64,000 nt of DNA from positions 50,726,938 to 50,790,937 of the forward strand of contig NC_087069.1 in the NCBI RefSeq assembly GCF_963678635.1, read 5' to 3'. The DNA is from Symsagittifera roscoffensis. Its lineage: Eukaryota > Xenacoelomorpha > Acoela > Convolutidae. The position numbers and the translations under genes are program-made. Shown piece by piece: positions 21,693 to 33,600 of this stretch (the stretch's first letter is position 1; each line of letters begins with the position of its first letter). The notes beneath the pieces are model-generated. The model did not search any database and was not told the origin of the DNA. It saw nothing but the letters and a program-made list of their open reading frames with translations.

Positions 21693-24333
21693 GTATTGAT
21701 AGAATGATTTATTTGGTTCTTTATATTTTTGAGGTTTGTTTGGTCTTGCTGTTTTTGTCTACATTCAGAAATACTATGTCCGTATCGTCGGCAATAATTA
21801 AACCATTTTTTGAAAGATGGTTTGCCTTTAAAGTTTGGGTGTTTTTCATAAATATTGAGTATTTCAGTGATTTTTTCAACGAGGTCTGTATCTGATTCCT
21901 GTATATTGTTGATATTTGTGGGATTTGTTTCAATTCGGTTAACATATTGTAATTTCAGATTTTCTGTTTCTTCAAGTTTCATTGTGATTTCTGCTTGTTC
22001 TAGTTTGTCTACTAGTTTTCGAAAATCTAAATCGGGTTCTCGAATTGAGGAAGGATGGGATGCTCTCTTTTTTATTGCTATTTTCCTTAATTGCGGTGTT
22101 AAGGTCATCATTAAGACTTCTGTCATTTTTGTGTTTTTATAGTCGTGTGTATTTAATGAATATGCTTTTCGAACTAGTGTTTCGATGCGTACTGCTAATT
22201 GCTTGATGGTTTCATTTGGTAATCTGCGAATTTAATTACATAAAACTCTTTGTTGTTGTTTGTTTCTTTCGGAGTCAAACATTTTTGAAAATTCTTGTGT
22301 AAACCTTTTCCAATTTGATTTTAATTCTATAGGCAATACTGAAAACCATTTTTGGGCTGCGCCGTCTAAATTGTCTGTATCAACGCTGTGCGTCGATGTA
22401 TCCAGTTTTGATGTAGTGGCGTATTAATTGGTTCAGGTCCTATATTTAAAATCAAATTTGCTGTTACTGCATTTAAATAATCTTCTACAGAATATTCAGG
22501 GCTTGTTCCTGTGAATACCATTAAAGGTTTGTTTGATGTTATTGATGATCCACCCATAAGGTATGGATTTATTGTCATTTGTAATGATTCTGCTGCATTT
22601 GGCATTTGGGAAAAATTTGAAAGTTGATTTTTTGTTATGTCGTGTTGTTGAAGATAATATGGAAGTGGTATTTCATTTTGCATTTGTGTTGGTTGATACG
22701 AGTGTGTAATCATTGGGTTTTGTTGCTGAATTGGTTGAAAAGATTGTGTATTAGTTGGGTTTTGCATTCGTATTGGTTGTTGATTTTGTGTATCTGTTGG
22801 ATGTGGAGAAAAAATTCTATGATACGTATATGGTTTTTGGACTCCTTGTCCACGATATTCTTGGGTATATGGTGCAAATATATCTGGTTGTAAATAATCA
22901 TCATCTGAGGATAAGTAATCCATTTGATGAGATGTTTGTTTTTTATTTTTATTCTGTTGAAAAAATGGGTAATTTTCACTACGATCCTGTGGAGAATGTG
23001 AATTTGTTTGAAAATTTACTGAATTGGTTGGTGCCATTGGGTTATCCCAGTATCGAGATCTTATGTGATTATTAATATTTTTTCGTGGGGGATAGTTTGT
23101 TTTTGATGGATGTGTGTAATTATAATTATGTTCTGCAAAATTGTTCCTAGTGAACGTTCTGCGTGTTTTTGACGGTATTGTCATGGGTCTGTATGTTTGA
23201 TAATCCATTTGTGAATATTTTGAGGCAACCGAAGGTTTAACGGTTGATTGTAAGGTTACCTGTGCTAGTGAAGGGTTTGTATTTCTTGGTGTTGTTAAAT
23301 TTGGACGTATTGGTGAGATACTTTGTTGTGTAGTTGTTATTGGTTGAGCGATTTCTTCATTTATAAAGTGTGATGGTGTCTGAATATCTTGTTGAGTGAG
23401 ATTTCTAGTTCCATTGAGGTTTTCATTGTGTATGACTGTCGAGTTTAAACTATTATTTCGCGTATCAGGTAAAAATGTATTATAGTTTAATGGTGTTGCA
23501 TCAATGGTTATTGGTATTACTCTTACATAATCTCTTACATAAGATATCGTATTTATTGCTTGACTTGAGATTGATTGTGGGAAGTTTATGAATGCATAAT
23601 GAGACCATTCGGGGTCCCAAACATAGTCTGATTGTTCTGTGATGGCAGTATCATCGTTTGAGTTTTGAGGTCTAAAATTTTTTCTTGCTTGTGAAATTAA
23701 ATCTATATTATGTGTGAAATAATCTATTATAAACCATGCCAAAATTTTTTGTAAATCATGTTTTGTATGTGGTGAAACTTCATCGTTGGTGAAATTTTAT
23801 TTAATTATATTTAGAAAACTAGAGAGTAGTGTGATTTCATGTCGTACTCTTATATGTTTAGATGTATCTGTCTGTGAGACATTTGGGATTGGGATTTCGT
23901 TTTCTAATATCGAGATATAACTATATATTATTGCAAAAACTTCATTGGTGAATATGAAGTTTGCTCTTTGTGAGTTATGATATTGTATGCTTTTTATATA
24001 TTCTGAGAATACTTTTGAAAATTCTAAATCAAGGTCGTCTGTTTGAATTACATATTTGCTGTGATTCTGGTTTGGTGAGCTGAATTCTATGGAGTAGATT
24101 CCGTATTGTTGTGTTAAGTTACATATATCTTTCAGATAGTGATCGATAATTTGTCTTTTGATTTTTACATCTGGGAACTCTGTTTTACATGGGCTGATTC
24201 CGGGTTCAAACAAATTTAGAAGTAAATTCTTGCAAAAATCATGCTGTCCTCTATTATCGGGTGCATCTACGATGAAGGGGTAGATATCATCATCATCTGG
24301 ACTTTCTTCACCTGGGGTGTGCGTTGAGCTCAT
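21689..24333 (-). pseudogene. gag: Element 1 gag (broken)
   Basis: Gag forms the particle and packages RNA. The frame starts at ATG 24333 (MSSTHTPGEES). It is interrupted by an in-frame TAA at 23797-23799 and continues as a long Gln/Asn/Pro-rich region (to 22366). It shifts frame near 22385, meets TAA at 22232-22234 and ends at 21689. The capsid-like part contains AAQKWFSVLP and a helical region (LVDKLEQAEITMKLEE). The zinc knuckle near 21800 reads FNYCRRYGHSISEC. It should begin with Cys, but that position is Phe (TTT), so the CCHC finger has lost its first ligand. The stop TGA overlaps the next ATG as ATGA (21692-21689). Confidence 0.75.
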
Positions 24334-24774
24334 TTTTTCGTTTAATGACTGTTAATATGTAATTATCGATGTGTCTAATTGGTTGATTCCAATTGTATAA
24401 GTGTACTGGTTTGTGTTTATATTGCTTTTTTATTCTTCTTTTTCCTCTTTTTGATGAATTTGAAGTTGTTTCTGAGTCGGAAAAATATAATTGATCGTGA
24501 ATTGGGCAATTTTTATCTATTGATTCTTTTAATTTATAAAGTTCGTCTAAACTGCTGGTTTCTGATTCTGAAAATGCGTTCTGTTTTTGGAAAATCTTTT
24601 TCGTGTTATTTGTCTTTGTTTGGTTATGATTTTTCTTTTTAGTGTTTGTCGTTTTGTTCTAATATATCCAACTGTTTGTGTATGAGGTGTGATTACAAGG
24701 TCGTATTTTTTGTTATCTATTTCACAATTGTGTAAAACGATTGTTTGTTTGTTTCCTAGGTTTTTAAATGACAT
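24308..24774 (-). pseudogene. Element 1 small basic ORF upstream of gag (one frame change)
   Basis: An ATG at 24774 opens a Lys/Arg-rich frame of about 75 codons (MSFKNLGNKQTIVLH.., later KRKIITKQRQITRKR) that stops at 24547. The adjacent frame is then open, with Ser-rich and basic sequence (SSKRGKRRIKKQYKH), until 24308-24310, overlapping the gag start at 24333 by 26 bases. The simplest reading is one ORF of about 155 codons broken by a single indel near 24560-24600. It is not recognised. The basic composition would suit RNA binding or nuclear targeting, which is inference. Confidence 0.45.
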
Positions 24775-26003
24775 AAGGTTTAGGATGACGGATGCAAAAT
24801 GTTGTTAAATGATTTCTATTTTCTTAGACTGTTAGTCCTTGCGATTTTTTGGTTAGCTTAACCTGGATCTATTTGTTTAGGGTTGGAGAGAAAAGTATAT
24901 CGATTCCGAAGAATGATTTTTTACTTTCTCGTGGCTAGTATAAGCTAAGGTGTTAACTTACTTAATCTTACTTAGGGGTAGCGATTGTGTTCAAGGGTTG
25001 GAGAATAGTAAATCGATCCACAAGGTTCAGGTATAATTAGAACGCGAGTAGTTCGTTAGATACTATTTTAAACTTACTAAGTCTAAGATTTATCCTGGGT
25101 TTGGTAAGAGGGGTGATCAAGTGAAGGATGAATAACCGAAGTTCTTCACTGTTTATCCTAATTTGAATGTTTATTTTTATTCAAAAATTTCTATTAGTCT
25201 TGGGTTTTTAGAAAGGGTTGGATAATGAATCGACGTTTGAGGTCGTTAGACACGAGTTAAGTGGTTGGGGGAGAACAAAATTGTTCTTTTTGATCCAAGG
25301 ATAGGCCTTGATGATCAAATTTTATATTTAATGAAATAGAAAATGAATTAAGATCCAAGGAGAAGCCTTGATGATCTGATTTTAAAATTAAGTGAATTTA
25401 AGTTTAAAATGATTTAAATTTGTTTAAGGAAAAGATTTAGTGTTTTAATGATATTAGTGAGCTTGTGAAAGCTGTTATGTTTAGGTGATGAAGCTGGAAC
25501 AACAGGATGATTTATGATTACTAACCGTTTATTGTCATGCTACTAATTTTTATTTTGATTTTTCAATAAATATTTTTCAAACATGTTTTGTATATTACTG
25601 CAGAATTTAGGAAAACGATCTGAGATCTTTTAATCAATCGTTATTGTATATTAATAGTTTTGTTTAGCGCCTGAAATGATTATGAAGATTGACTTCATGT
25701 TTTTATGTTTGCAAATGAAAATCTAAGTTCATTGCTAATAAAATTCTAAATATAAAAGTTTGTGTTGGCTTTTGCCGAACTATCATATAACTATTTGGTA
25801 AGTTTCTACTTTGTCGTATGTCGTCTCTGGTTCGAGGTCTTCTTCCAATTCCGGGTAGTTCTGTTATCGTTCGGAATATTGGCTCTGATCTATTGAGTCG
25901 TAGAGACATTTCGATTAAATTATCGTCGTATTACATTTTGTAAATGTTTTGTCTAAATTCTAATCTATTTTTGGTTAATTATAAGCTACTAAGGTCTTGT
26001 TCG
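24775..26003 (-). other. Element 1 leader, no coding seen
   Basis: About 1.2 kb of non-coding, AT-rich leader between the primer site and the first small ORF. Two similar segments (about 25300-25330 and 25350-25380, sharing ATCCAAGGA..GCCTTGATGAT) form a short direct repeat. Confidence 0.5.
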
Positions 26004-26021
26004 AGACTTATGGTCGCACCA
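26004..26021 (-). promoter_or_regulatory. Element 1 primer-binding-site candidate
   Basis: On the minus strand, two bases after the LTR end, the sequence TGGTGCGACCATAAGTC begins. TGG complements the CCA end of a tRNA, and the position is correct for a minus-strand primer site. I cannot name the tRNA from the sequence. Confidence 0.6.
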
Positions 26022-26023
26022 GA

Positions 26024-26434
26024 TGAGTTAGAACCGATGTGGTTAACTCATAGAGTAATTTCGGATAGGGTACACCGTCTGCTCGTCACGCTATCTTATT
26101 TTCGGCCGGATAGATTCGTGCAACTCCTTAGTCTAATACCGATCCTAATCTTACTCTTATACTATCTAGTCTCAGGTTGTTTAACTAGTCTCTGCTAGGC
26201 TCAATAGATCTAGGGTATACTGGTTTATTGCGGCTGCTGAAGTTCTCTTGGAGAGTCCAACTAATTTCTAAGTTAAATTCAAATCTCTCTGGTGCTGAAA
26301 TTACATGTAATTTCAGCACTTACAAATAAGTGGGTTGTTAGTCAGATGGATCATGATTGGTTAATATTAAATACTTTACATTGGTAAAATATCTAATTTA
26401 TCCAATCATAAAATGTAGTTTAGATCAGGTTCCA
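26024..26434 (-). repeat. Element 1 5' LTR
   Basis: 411 bp, upstream in the transcription direction of the element. Minus-strand termini are TGGAACCTGA..TTCTAACTCA. It should contain the promoter. I see no textbook TATA box that I would defend. Confidence 0.9.
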
Positions 26435-26542
26435 ATTTGTTCTTCAGACTTTACAGCGTAACATCACGCATTTAGCCGTAATAACTCGTAAAACAAACAA
26501 AAAAAACTCGGTATTTTGAAAGGCGGAACTGGAAAAGAGCCC
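26435..26542 (+). mobile_element. Family A element, copy 3, right part
   Basis: Continues the copy interrupted at 8895. ATTTGTTCTTCAGAC and ACTTTACAGCGTAACATCAC match copy 2 at 7758-7790. It ends GGAACTGGAAAAGAGCCC followed by ATGTTT (26543-26548), the same 6-bp repeat that precedes the left part. Confidence 0.9.
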
Positions 26543-26548
26543 ATGTTT

Positions 26549-26656
26549 GTGTATTGGCGAGTGTGCTTGTGTGCGTGTATGTGTGTGCGTGTCTCTCTCT
26601 CTCACACACCAACACACACACACACACGCACGCACACTCTATCTCTCTGTGCGTAT
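26549..26656. repeat. Compound microsatellite (GT/CT/CA)n
   Basis: Alternating GTGTGC, TCTCTC and ACACAC runs between the end of family A copy 3 and element 2. Open frames on both strands are artefacts of the repeat. Confidence 0.85.
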
Positions 26657-26730
26657 GGAAAAATTATTTTGCTTAACCATTTTGCAAATTGATGACCTGT
26701 TTTTAAATTATAACCACTTTTTCAAACTTT

Positions 26731-27662
26731 TGTGACATTCGACCAGAATGGCCAAAATGCAATCTCTGCAGAATTCGGAATTTTAGCAGCAAGCCTTCCG
26801 AGTTAATGGTTTTGAAGGATTAACGATGTTATTCGGATGATTAGCAGAACAGTGAAGGTCAAGATATTCCCGTATTTTAAAATTTTAAATTTTCGAAATG
26901 ATGACGTAACATTTCTGAGAAATGCTGAAATGGCCATTTTTAACAAAAAGCGAGTGAAAAAAGAGAACAACTTTATCTGTGATAGAAAACAGTACGGAAA
27001 TCGAGACTGAAAAACGACAACGAACTACAGAATAGCAGAGAGCGTTCCGAGTTGCAACTATTGTGCTGCTACAATAGTTGCAAGGCCGTTGCGAACAACG
27101 GTGAAGGGTGAAAACCAGCCTTCCGAGTTATCGTGAACTTGAGATTAAGGAGCTTGATTCAGCGGATTCAAGAATCCGGAAGGGTCTCGGGACGGAGACT
27201 TTTATTAACTCATATGAACTTTTAGCATCCTGTCATGTCCTGACCTGAATTTAACTGATATTTGAATTAGTTTTGACAAGGATGAGGTGCTGAGAGTTGG
27301 GGGGGGGGGGGGGGAGGGTTGATCCATCTTCGATGGAGATGATGATTTTTATCTACTGAACAAAAACAATAGTAATATAATAAGTAGTAGCCCTGTTTTT
27401 AGGAGTGACCTCGTGGTCTGGGGATACTGAGACCCAGCCATGAGCTCACTATTTTTGCATGTAATTCAGTTAATTTGAGCGTTCTGGTCGAAGCCGGAGA
27501 ACAGTAACGTTTTTGTCGACCCGATGTTGTAAAAGACCACCGAAAAGTACTGGCTTGGTAGAGACGGTGAAAAACATGCAAAGCTCTGTTTAGACGCTAG
27601 CCAGTCGTCTTAAGACTTAGTTTTGTTATCCGTCGATATGTATCTTCCGGGCGAATGTTACA
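26731..27662 (+). repeat. Element 2 5' LTR
   Basis: 932 bp, TGTGACATTCG..CGAATGTTACA. Contains a poly-G run near 27300 that is longer than in the 3' copy, and two CCTTCCGAGTT motifs (26791, 27119) with one AATCCGGAAGGGTC (27173) that belong to the stem-loop family of the leader. Confidence 0.92.
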
Positions 27663-27674
27663 TGTATGTTTTTA

Positions 27675-27689
27675 TGGCGCTCCTGGGTG
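27675..27689 (+). promoter_or_regulatory. Element 2 primer-binding-site candidate
   Basis: TGGCGCTCCTGGGTG begins 12 bases after the LTR. TGG suits the CCA tRNA terminus, though the gap is longer than usual. The tRNA is not identified. Confidence 0.4.
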
Positions 27690-28220
27690 TTATTCTTTTT
27701 TAACATCATGACCGGCAGAACCGTTAACGAGCGTTCCGCGCCGAGCGGATGCTCACATTAACGCCCTTATTAGGCCTAAACCGCCGGGGCGGAAGGGTAG
27801 TTCGGAACGCGGAGGCCTTCCGGATTGCCGTGAATAGTTTTTTAACCTAGTTAAGACCGAAAATTCACGAACCAGGAAGGGTGGGGGGATCGGCCGTCCC
27901 CTCGTCCCCTGAGTGGTTGGTGACCAAAAACACTTAAAGATATAAGTAAAACCAAACAAAAAGTAGTATAGTACCCAAGAAAAACAAAAAACATAAAAAA
28001 ATAACCGAAAAAACCAAAAACAGTAAAAAAAGTAAGAAATCAGTAGAAATCATCCCCCCAGACAAGATGTGATTCAACCCCCCCGTTTGTTGTTGATAGA
28101 TATATTGTTGTTACAGGCATTTATATCAGTCAGGATTGTTACGATCATTTTTGTGGCCCGTTTGTGAGGCTTGTACTGTAGGGTTATTTGAGCATTTAAG
28201 CACGTTAATGTTAAATTGCG

Positions 28221-29850
28221 CTCAATCCGGAGGGGTCAGCTGATTTGCGCTCAATTCGGAAGGGTCTTGGGTGAAGACCGATCCGGCAAGCAGTACAGGG
28301 AACAACAGGAAGAGGCTCAACGACAACTACAATCGACTGTTGGGTATCGTTAACAAGTTTTGTATCCCTTTTGGTACAAAAAGTAGGATAGTAATCTGTG
28401 GGGGGCTCGACAGTGCTGCACTGTAGTGACCCTTCACCGAACTGCGAATATCCGAGTTAAGCATCTTAATTCGGAGATTAAACAAACCCGGAGGGGTATA
28501 GTATTCCTAATATTATTACTTATATAGCCTATATTAATAGTCTCATATCGATTTTCAGTCAAAAACAACGAAAACAGACCGGTTTTTAGGGTCAAAATTG
28601 CGATATTTTGATCCCCCCACAAGTCGCGATTTTTGAGATATCGATATTTTTTGAAACGGAAAGAAGCGCTAAGTTAGTGTGTTACATCGTAACTGCACTA
28701 CTATAATAAGCAGAACAGGTTAACTTTAGTTCGGAAGTGGTTGGAACTAGTTTCGTACCAAAAACCAAATTTTCCCATTTTTTGATAGTAAGAAACGCTA
28801 TAAAATCGGAAAATTTTTTGAAATTTTTGAGTTAGGACAGTAAAAATAGTTGTTTGGACAACGTCCACTAGTGAATCTACGAGTTTTAAAACCCGCTACC
28901 CGAAAGCCTTCCGGGTTGCAGAGAAATCGAACTTAACGTGTTTGATTTGGTAGATTCATCAATCCGGAGGGGTCCAGGTAGCATAGTTTTTCGCAAATTT
29001 TTTCTACAAGTTTTAATTCGGGTTTTTTGCATTGAACTAGAAAAGTATAGGCCTCCTGAGCTCGGATCAATAATTTTTAGGCCGAGAGGACCAGATTTGC
29101 GGAAAAAGTTAGGCGGAACCTACAAGAGAGAAAATTTTTGAGTTTGGAAAAAAGACGTTTTGGTTAATAACTTTAGAACTACTGAGCATATCGAGTTGAT
29201 CTTGGTACCAATAGATCAGAAATTAGCTGAGCTTACTGATAAGATTAGAAATTATTCGGAAAAACGAGAGAGAAAATTTTTTGAGATTGTTTTTAACAAA
29301 TTACACAAATCCGGAGGGGTACACCCTTCACGTTTTACAAATTTTTCTGAAAAACCCTTAGACCTCTACCAAAAGTTGATAGCGATTGAACTAAGTAACT
29401 TAGGACAGTTCTAGACGGAAAGGGAGGGCTGAAGGCACAAGACAACCAGAATAGAGTCGAAATTAGGCAAGTGATAAGACCCTTCACCGTTAGAGTGAAT
29501 TGTCAAATAAGTGCCTTAACTTCAATCCGGAGGGGTCTAGGAAAGGACCCTATACCCTTCCCAGTTAATTCAAACAGCATTATAGCAACACAGAACGTAT
29601 CCGGAGGGGTATAGGTTGAAAAAAGGAAATCTCCTAAAAGCTACTTTTACAAAATCGGAGGGCTCCCAATCCGGAGGGGTCAAAGTTTTTTCAAGAGGGG
29701 TCCGAATCCGGAGGGGTCTTATAGTTGCCAATTCGGAGGGGTCCAAATCCGGAGGGGTCTTATATTAACTAACTCGGAGGGGTCCCAATCCGGAGGGGTC
29801 TATATTCTGACAATCCGGAAGGGTCCTATTTGTGCCAATCCGGAGGGGTA
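28221..29850 (+). repeat. Array of AATCCGGAGGGGTC motifs forming recurrent stem-loops
   Basis: The core CGGAGGGGT(C/A), with or without the leading AATC, occurs about 17 times (for example 28225, 28488, 28963, 29309, 29524, 29600, 29669, 29705, 29747, 29788, 29838). In the upstream half several copies are preceded 45-75 nt earlier by ACCCTTC or CCTTCCGGGTT (28429, 28910, 29488, 29567). These can pair with GGAGGGGT, including one G-U pair, to give stems of about 8 bp. Downstream of 29640 the motif becomes a dense tandem run at 16-40 nt spacing. Likely an RNA-structure array in the genomic transcript. Confidence 0.75.
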
Positions 29851-30633
29851 TTATATTATTAGGGACTTAGGTAGACGAAAGAAAGACTAAAAAGTGAGAA
29901 GTATTAAGTTATTAATACACAGGCTAGGTATCAGTGACTGCACTGGTAACTTGCCTTTCGATAAGAACCAGACTAATACAAAACAGGTCCAAACTCGGAT
30001 ATTCGCGACACTAAGTCTAAATTAAAAAGAGCGTGGTTCATTGGTGTGGATTGGACATAATACGTTTTTGGGAAAAGTGACTGCCCTGAGGATTTTAGTA
30101 GGTCTAGCTCGGGCAGTCCGAAGGCAGATAGGTAACACAGTATTCGGTGGGTGCAATAGACGCCCACTTGAGAAAATCACTGCCTTCAAAGTTTTGTCTG
30201 TTTGGTGCAGCACCGAGCAGGGAAAGCTTTTTCTTTAAAAGACAGGTTCGACTATTGTACTGCGACCGACTAAGAGTACAAAACACATACGTTTTTTTTT
30301 TGTTTTTATCTTATATACATTCATATTGTGTCAATATATATTTTTGTTTTTGATTTTAATTCAACGTAAACTGTGCTTGATTGGGTAGTGAATACACTAT
30401 CTTTTACATTGATTGATAACATCATATTGTGCTAATTTCCAAATCTTTGGATCGACAATCGCTTAGTGTGAATAAATTTTATACAAACTGTACATAACAT
30501 ACAGGGATTCGTGGTCACTATTTAATAAGAATCTGGTGAAATTTATTGTGTTGTGTCATTATTATTGTTAATAAAACTATAAGGTCTCTAGCAGTTGAGT
30601 TAAGAGTAGGAATTGGAAAGTGACAAATAGAGA

Positions 30634-33600
30634 ATGAGTCTAGACAAGTCAAGGATACCAAAACGAGGTAATAGCTCTAGGAAATTCATACCTGAAAAGC
30701 AAAGAAAAACGATGACCGATCCTTTTGTGGATTGGATCAAGCGATCCCGGTCTAACAAAAGGGGAACGGTTTCAGGCAGAATGGTTGAAACGAGAAGTCA
30801 AAAGACCTCAGAAGAGCGAAGAGAACTATTAGAAGTGGAGGTCAATACGGACCATACCATGAATGACAACCAGGAAGTAAATGAACTGGAAGGGAGAGGC
30901 AGAAGGCTGGCGAGTGAATCTACCCCGGTAGAACAAGGCCATGATTTTGCCACTTCCACCGGGACATTGGATCGAGAAGAGATGTCGGAACTGTCCGACA
31001 TCTCAACTGAGGTAGCGACAACGAGAAGATCTCCGACAGACAACACTATGATGGCAGGTGGAACTGGGAAACAAACAACGTCATCATCATTCTCAGAAAG
31101 AATGAAGAACACCTTCGGGAACATCTTTCCATTCAGCATGGGAGGAGGAGCAGGCAACGATGGTGAGTCCCAGGAGGAAGAAGATGAAGAGGAGCAAGGG
31201 GACTATGGATCTCAAGTCAGCCTCAATAGTTCAGTCCAAGAGAGTGAGGCACACGTCGGAAGAGAGACTGGAACCACGGACAAATTTGGTGTGGTGACAA
31301 CTATAAGCAAAGAAGCAAACACACCAGGCCAGTCAAAAGACTTCACGATGAGGGCAAGTTCGGAGCCAGAACCTGGTGAGAATAGAACCAGAGGGCTCAG
31401 CGATGCGTTAAATGACCCTGAGACAAATAATGAAAAGACGTCGAGGCAGCGAGTCAAGGCCCGGATCTCGACAAGCACGAAGTTACCTGGGACCGACAGG
31501 GTTACACCACCACTAGTAACGCCACTGGTGGATAACGGGGCAGCATTAGAGAAAGCCTTAAACAACATAGTGGACAGTTTAGGAGAACAAAACGAGCAAA
31601 TGTCAATAAGGATGAGTGAACTAGAAAGAGCAGTTCACATTGAGAGAGAAAGGCTGCGGGAAGAAATAATTCGCAACAGACAAGAAGTTGACAGGAGCGA
31701 AAAACGCTTGAAAGAGAGAACGGATGAACACATGACGAGGAACTTGTCGCGGATGACAAGAGAGGCGGAACAGAGGGAGTTACGCTTAAGAACCGACATG
31801 GAGAAGTTAAGAATACAGCAAGAGCAGTCTCTTGGGACTCTTGACACAAAGATAGATGCGATGATGGAGAGGCGAACTCAAGCTATCATGGATAGGTTGG
31901 ATGGGCTACTAAGCAGCAAAAGTGGACCAAAAGAAGGAGAACCGAATTCGGGAGGTCCCAGCAGGGAACCGAAGGTGAACTTCAATGAACATCAAAAAAG
32001 GAAGACGTATGGGTCCACAAGAGGCAGGGGCAGTTCATCAGGCTATGCCACGAGGGATAATGAAGCATGGGGCCCGAACAATAGAGCAAGTTCAACGGGG
32101 AACAGACGAACCTCTAGCGAACGACCAACGCAAGGCGCACAGGCGACTGGAAGAAGTGACTCCGGCAACAGGGGGCATGCAAGCCCGAGGATGAGTCATG
32201 TGCGCCAAGCGGGAAGTGCTCACGGTGATTCGGATTGCAGGGATGCACCGCACACAGAGCCTTCGACGAGGTGTGAGGACACTCAAACGGGACACTCAAG
32301 GGATGCTAGTGCAATGACCACGGCATTTGAACCCCTGAACAGGTCTCTGGAGACATTCCTGACGAGGTTATCTAGAACCAATGAACGCAGTGAGAAGTCC
32401 AGAAGAATCTTTAAAAAGCCGAGATGCTACAAAGATGAATCTGATGGCTGTATTGATACCTGGATAGAGGTAATGAAGCTGCATTTCGAGGAAGAGGACT
32501 TGTCTGAGAGACAGGAATGCAGCGCGCTCACCAGCAACTTAGAAGGGACAGCCCTGAACTGTGTCATGGCCAAGAAACAGTATCAACGTGACACTGCAGA
32601 GAAAATCTTCGAAATCTTGTTAAACCGTTTCGGATCAGGGGTGCAGGGGCACCAGGCGATGATGCGCTTCGAGAAACGGAGGCAAAGGGAGGATGAAACC
32701 ATAGACAAGTTTCTCGATGATTTGGAAATGCTGAGAAGACGCAGCCAACCGGATGAGTCAAACCGAAGGATGAACCTGGCCGAAGCCTCAAAATTCATCG
32801 ATGGTGTGAAAAACGATGAACTTCGTACGATGCTAGCAACGCATTACACACCACTATCAACTAATGCGCCAACACCGGAGGAGTTGAGGCTCAAATCAAA
32901 AGAGTATCTATTGTTGAAACCTCCTTCGAGATCTGGATATTACAAGAACAATTATGGCAATTTTAACAACGGACCAGCGAACCAAGGGAACAATTGGTAC
33001 AAACCGAGGGATGATATGGACAAGAGACGCTCTTGTGCTAATTGTAGTTCAACAGACCATCATGTGTCAGCATGCCCAGCTTACAAACAAGGCATGAAAG
33101 CAATAGGCTTTAGCCTCGAGGACGAAGATGCGTCAGAATTGGACCATGAGGATTTCATGAGGGGAGTAATTGCGAAATTCGGCCCGAGTTGTTTCTTTTG
33201 CAACTTGGAAGGTCATTTTAAGTCAGATTGTCCGCAATTCTGGGATGCAGTGGCAGATATCAAGCATCCAAGACATGAAGAAGCTTTGTCAGGGGTGAAA
33301 GCAAGCAAGGCTCGACTTTTGAACGAAGCAGAGGCACGCAGGAAGGACAAACCTCAAGAGCTGGCGGCAAAGAAAATGCAAGCGGTAACAGAAGAAGCAC
33401 GTGAACTGGAACCAGCAACTGCGGCCGATGACTTCAAGATCGATTATAAAGCAGCCGCAAAGGATGCTCTAAATAGAGTACAACAGGAATTGGTGACGAA
33501 AGAGATCGAACAAAAAGTGAAACTTGAACTGGAAAATGAAAAGCTTCAGGAGCAACTGAATACCTTCGAAGCAACGGAGTTCGAGGAGACGAAAACACCA

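Larger units (their letters stand above)
8896..26434 (-). mobile_element. Element 1: 17.5-kb env-bearing Ty3/gypsy-like LTR retroelement, decayed
   Basis: Two 411-bp direct repeats (8896-9306, 26024-26434) bound an internal region coding on the minus strand. Read on that strand, each repeat starts TGGAACC and ends AACTCA (TG..CA). I count six substitutions between them, about 98.5% identity. The host site is a family A repeat. Flanks ATAT (8892-8895) and ATTT (26435-26438), compared with ATTT in the unoccupied copy at 7758-7761, indicate a 4-bp target duplication with one later change. Gene order is small basic ORF, gag, protease, RT-RNase H, integrase C-terminus, small membrane ORF, Pro/Ser-rich ORF, envelope-like gene, then an unknown ORF. 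At least a dozen stops or frameshifts and loss of the integrase core make this copy non-autonomous. Confidence 0.9.
27663..30633 (+). other. Element 2 long untranslated leader
   Basis: Nearly 3 kb without a convincing ORF before the gag ATG. It has numerous upstream ATGs, so simple scanning from the cap would be inefficient. Splicing of the leader or internal initiation is likely. The middle is occupied by the CCGGAGGGGT array listed separately. Confidence 0.7.

Noticed and set aside
26444-26735. Cys/His-rich peptides on both strands
   Set aside because: Translation of a GT/CA/CT microsatellite.
28221-29850. Ribosome-binding sites (GGAGG in the leader motif)
   Set aside because: Shine-Dalgarno pairing is not relevant in a eukaryotic setting, and the motifs are not placed before start codons.
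31212-31849. Minus-strand open frames opposite gag-pro of element 2
   Set aside because: Shadows of the purine-rich sense frame; Ser/Leu-rich with no independent features.
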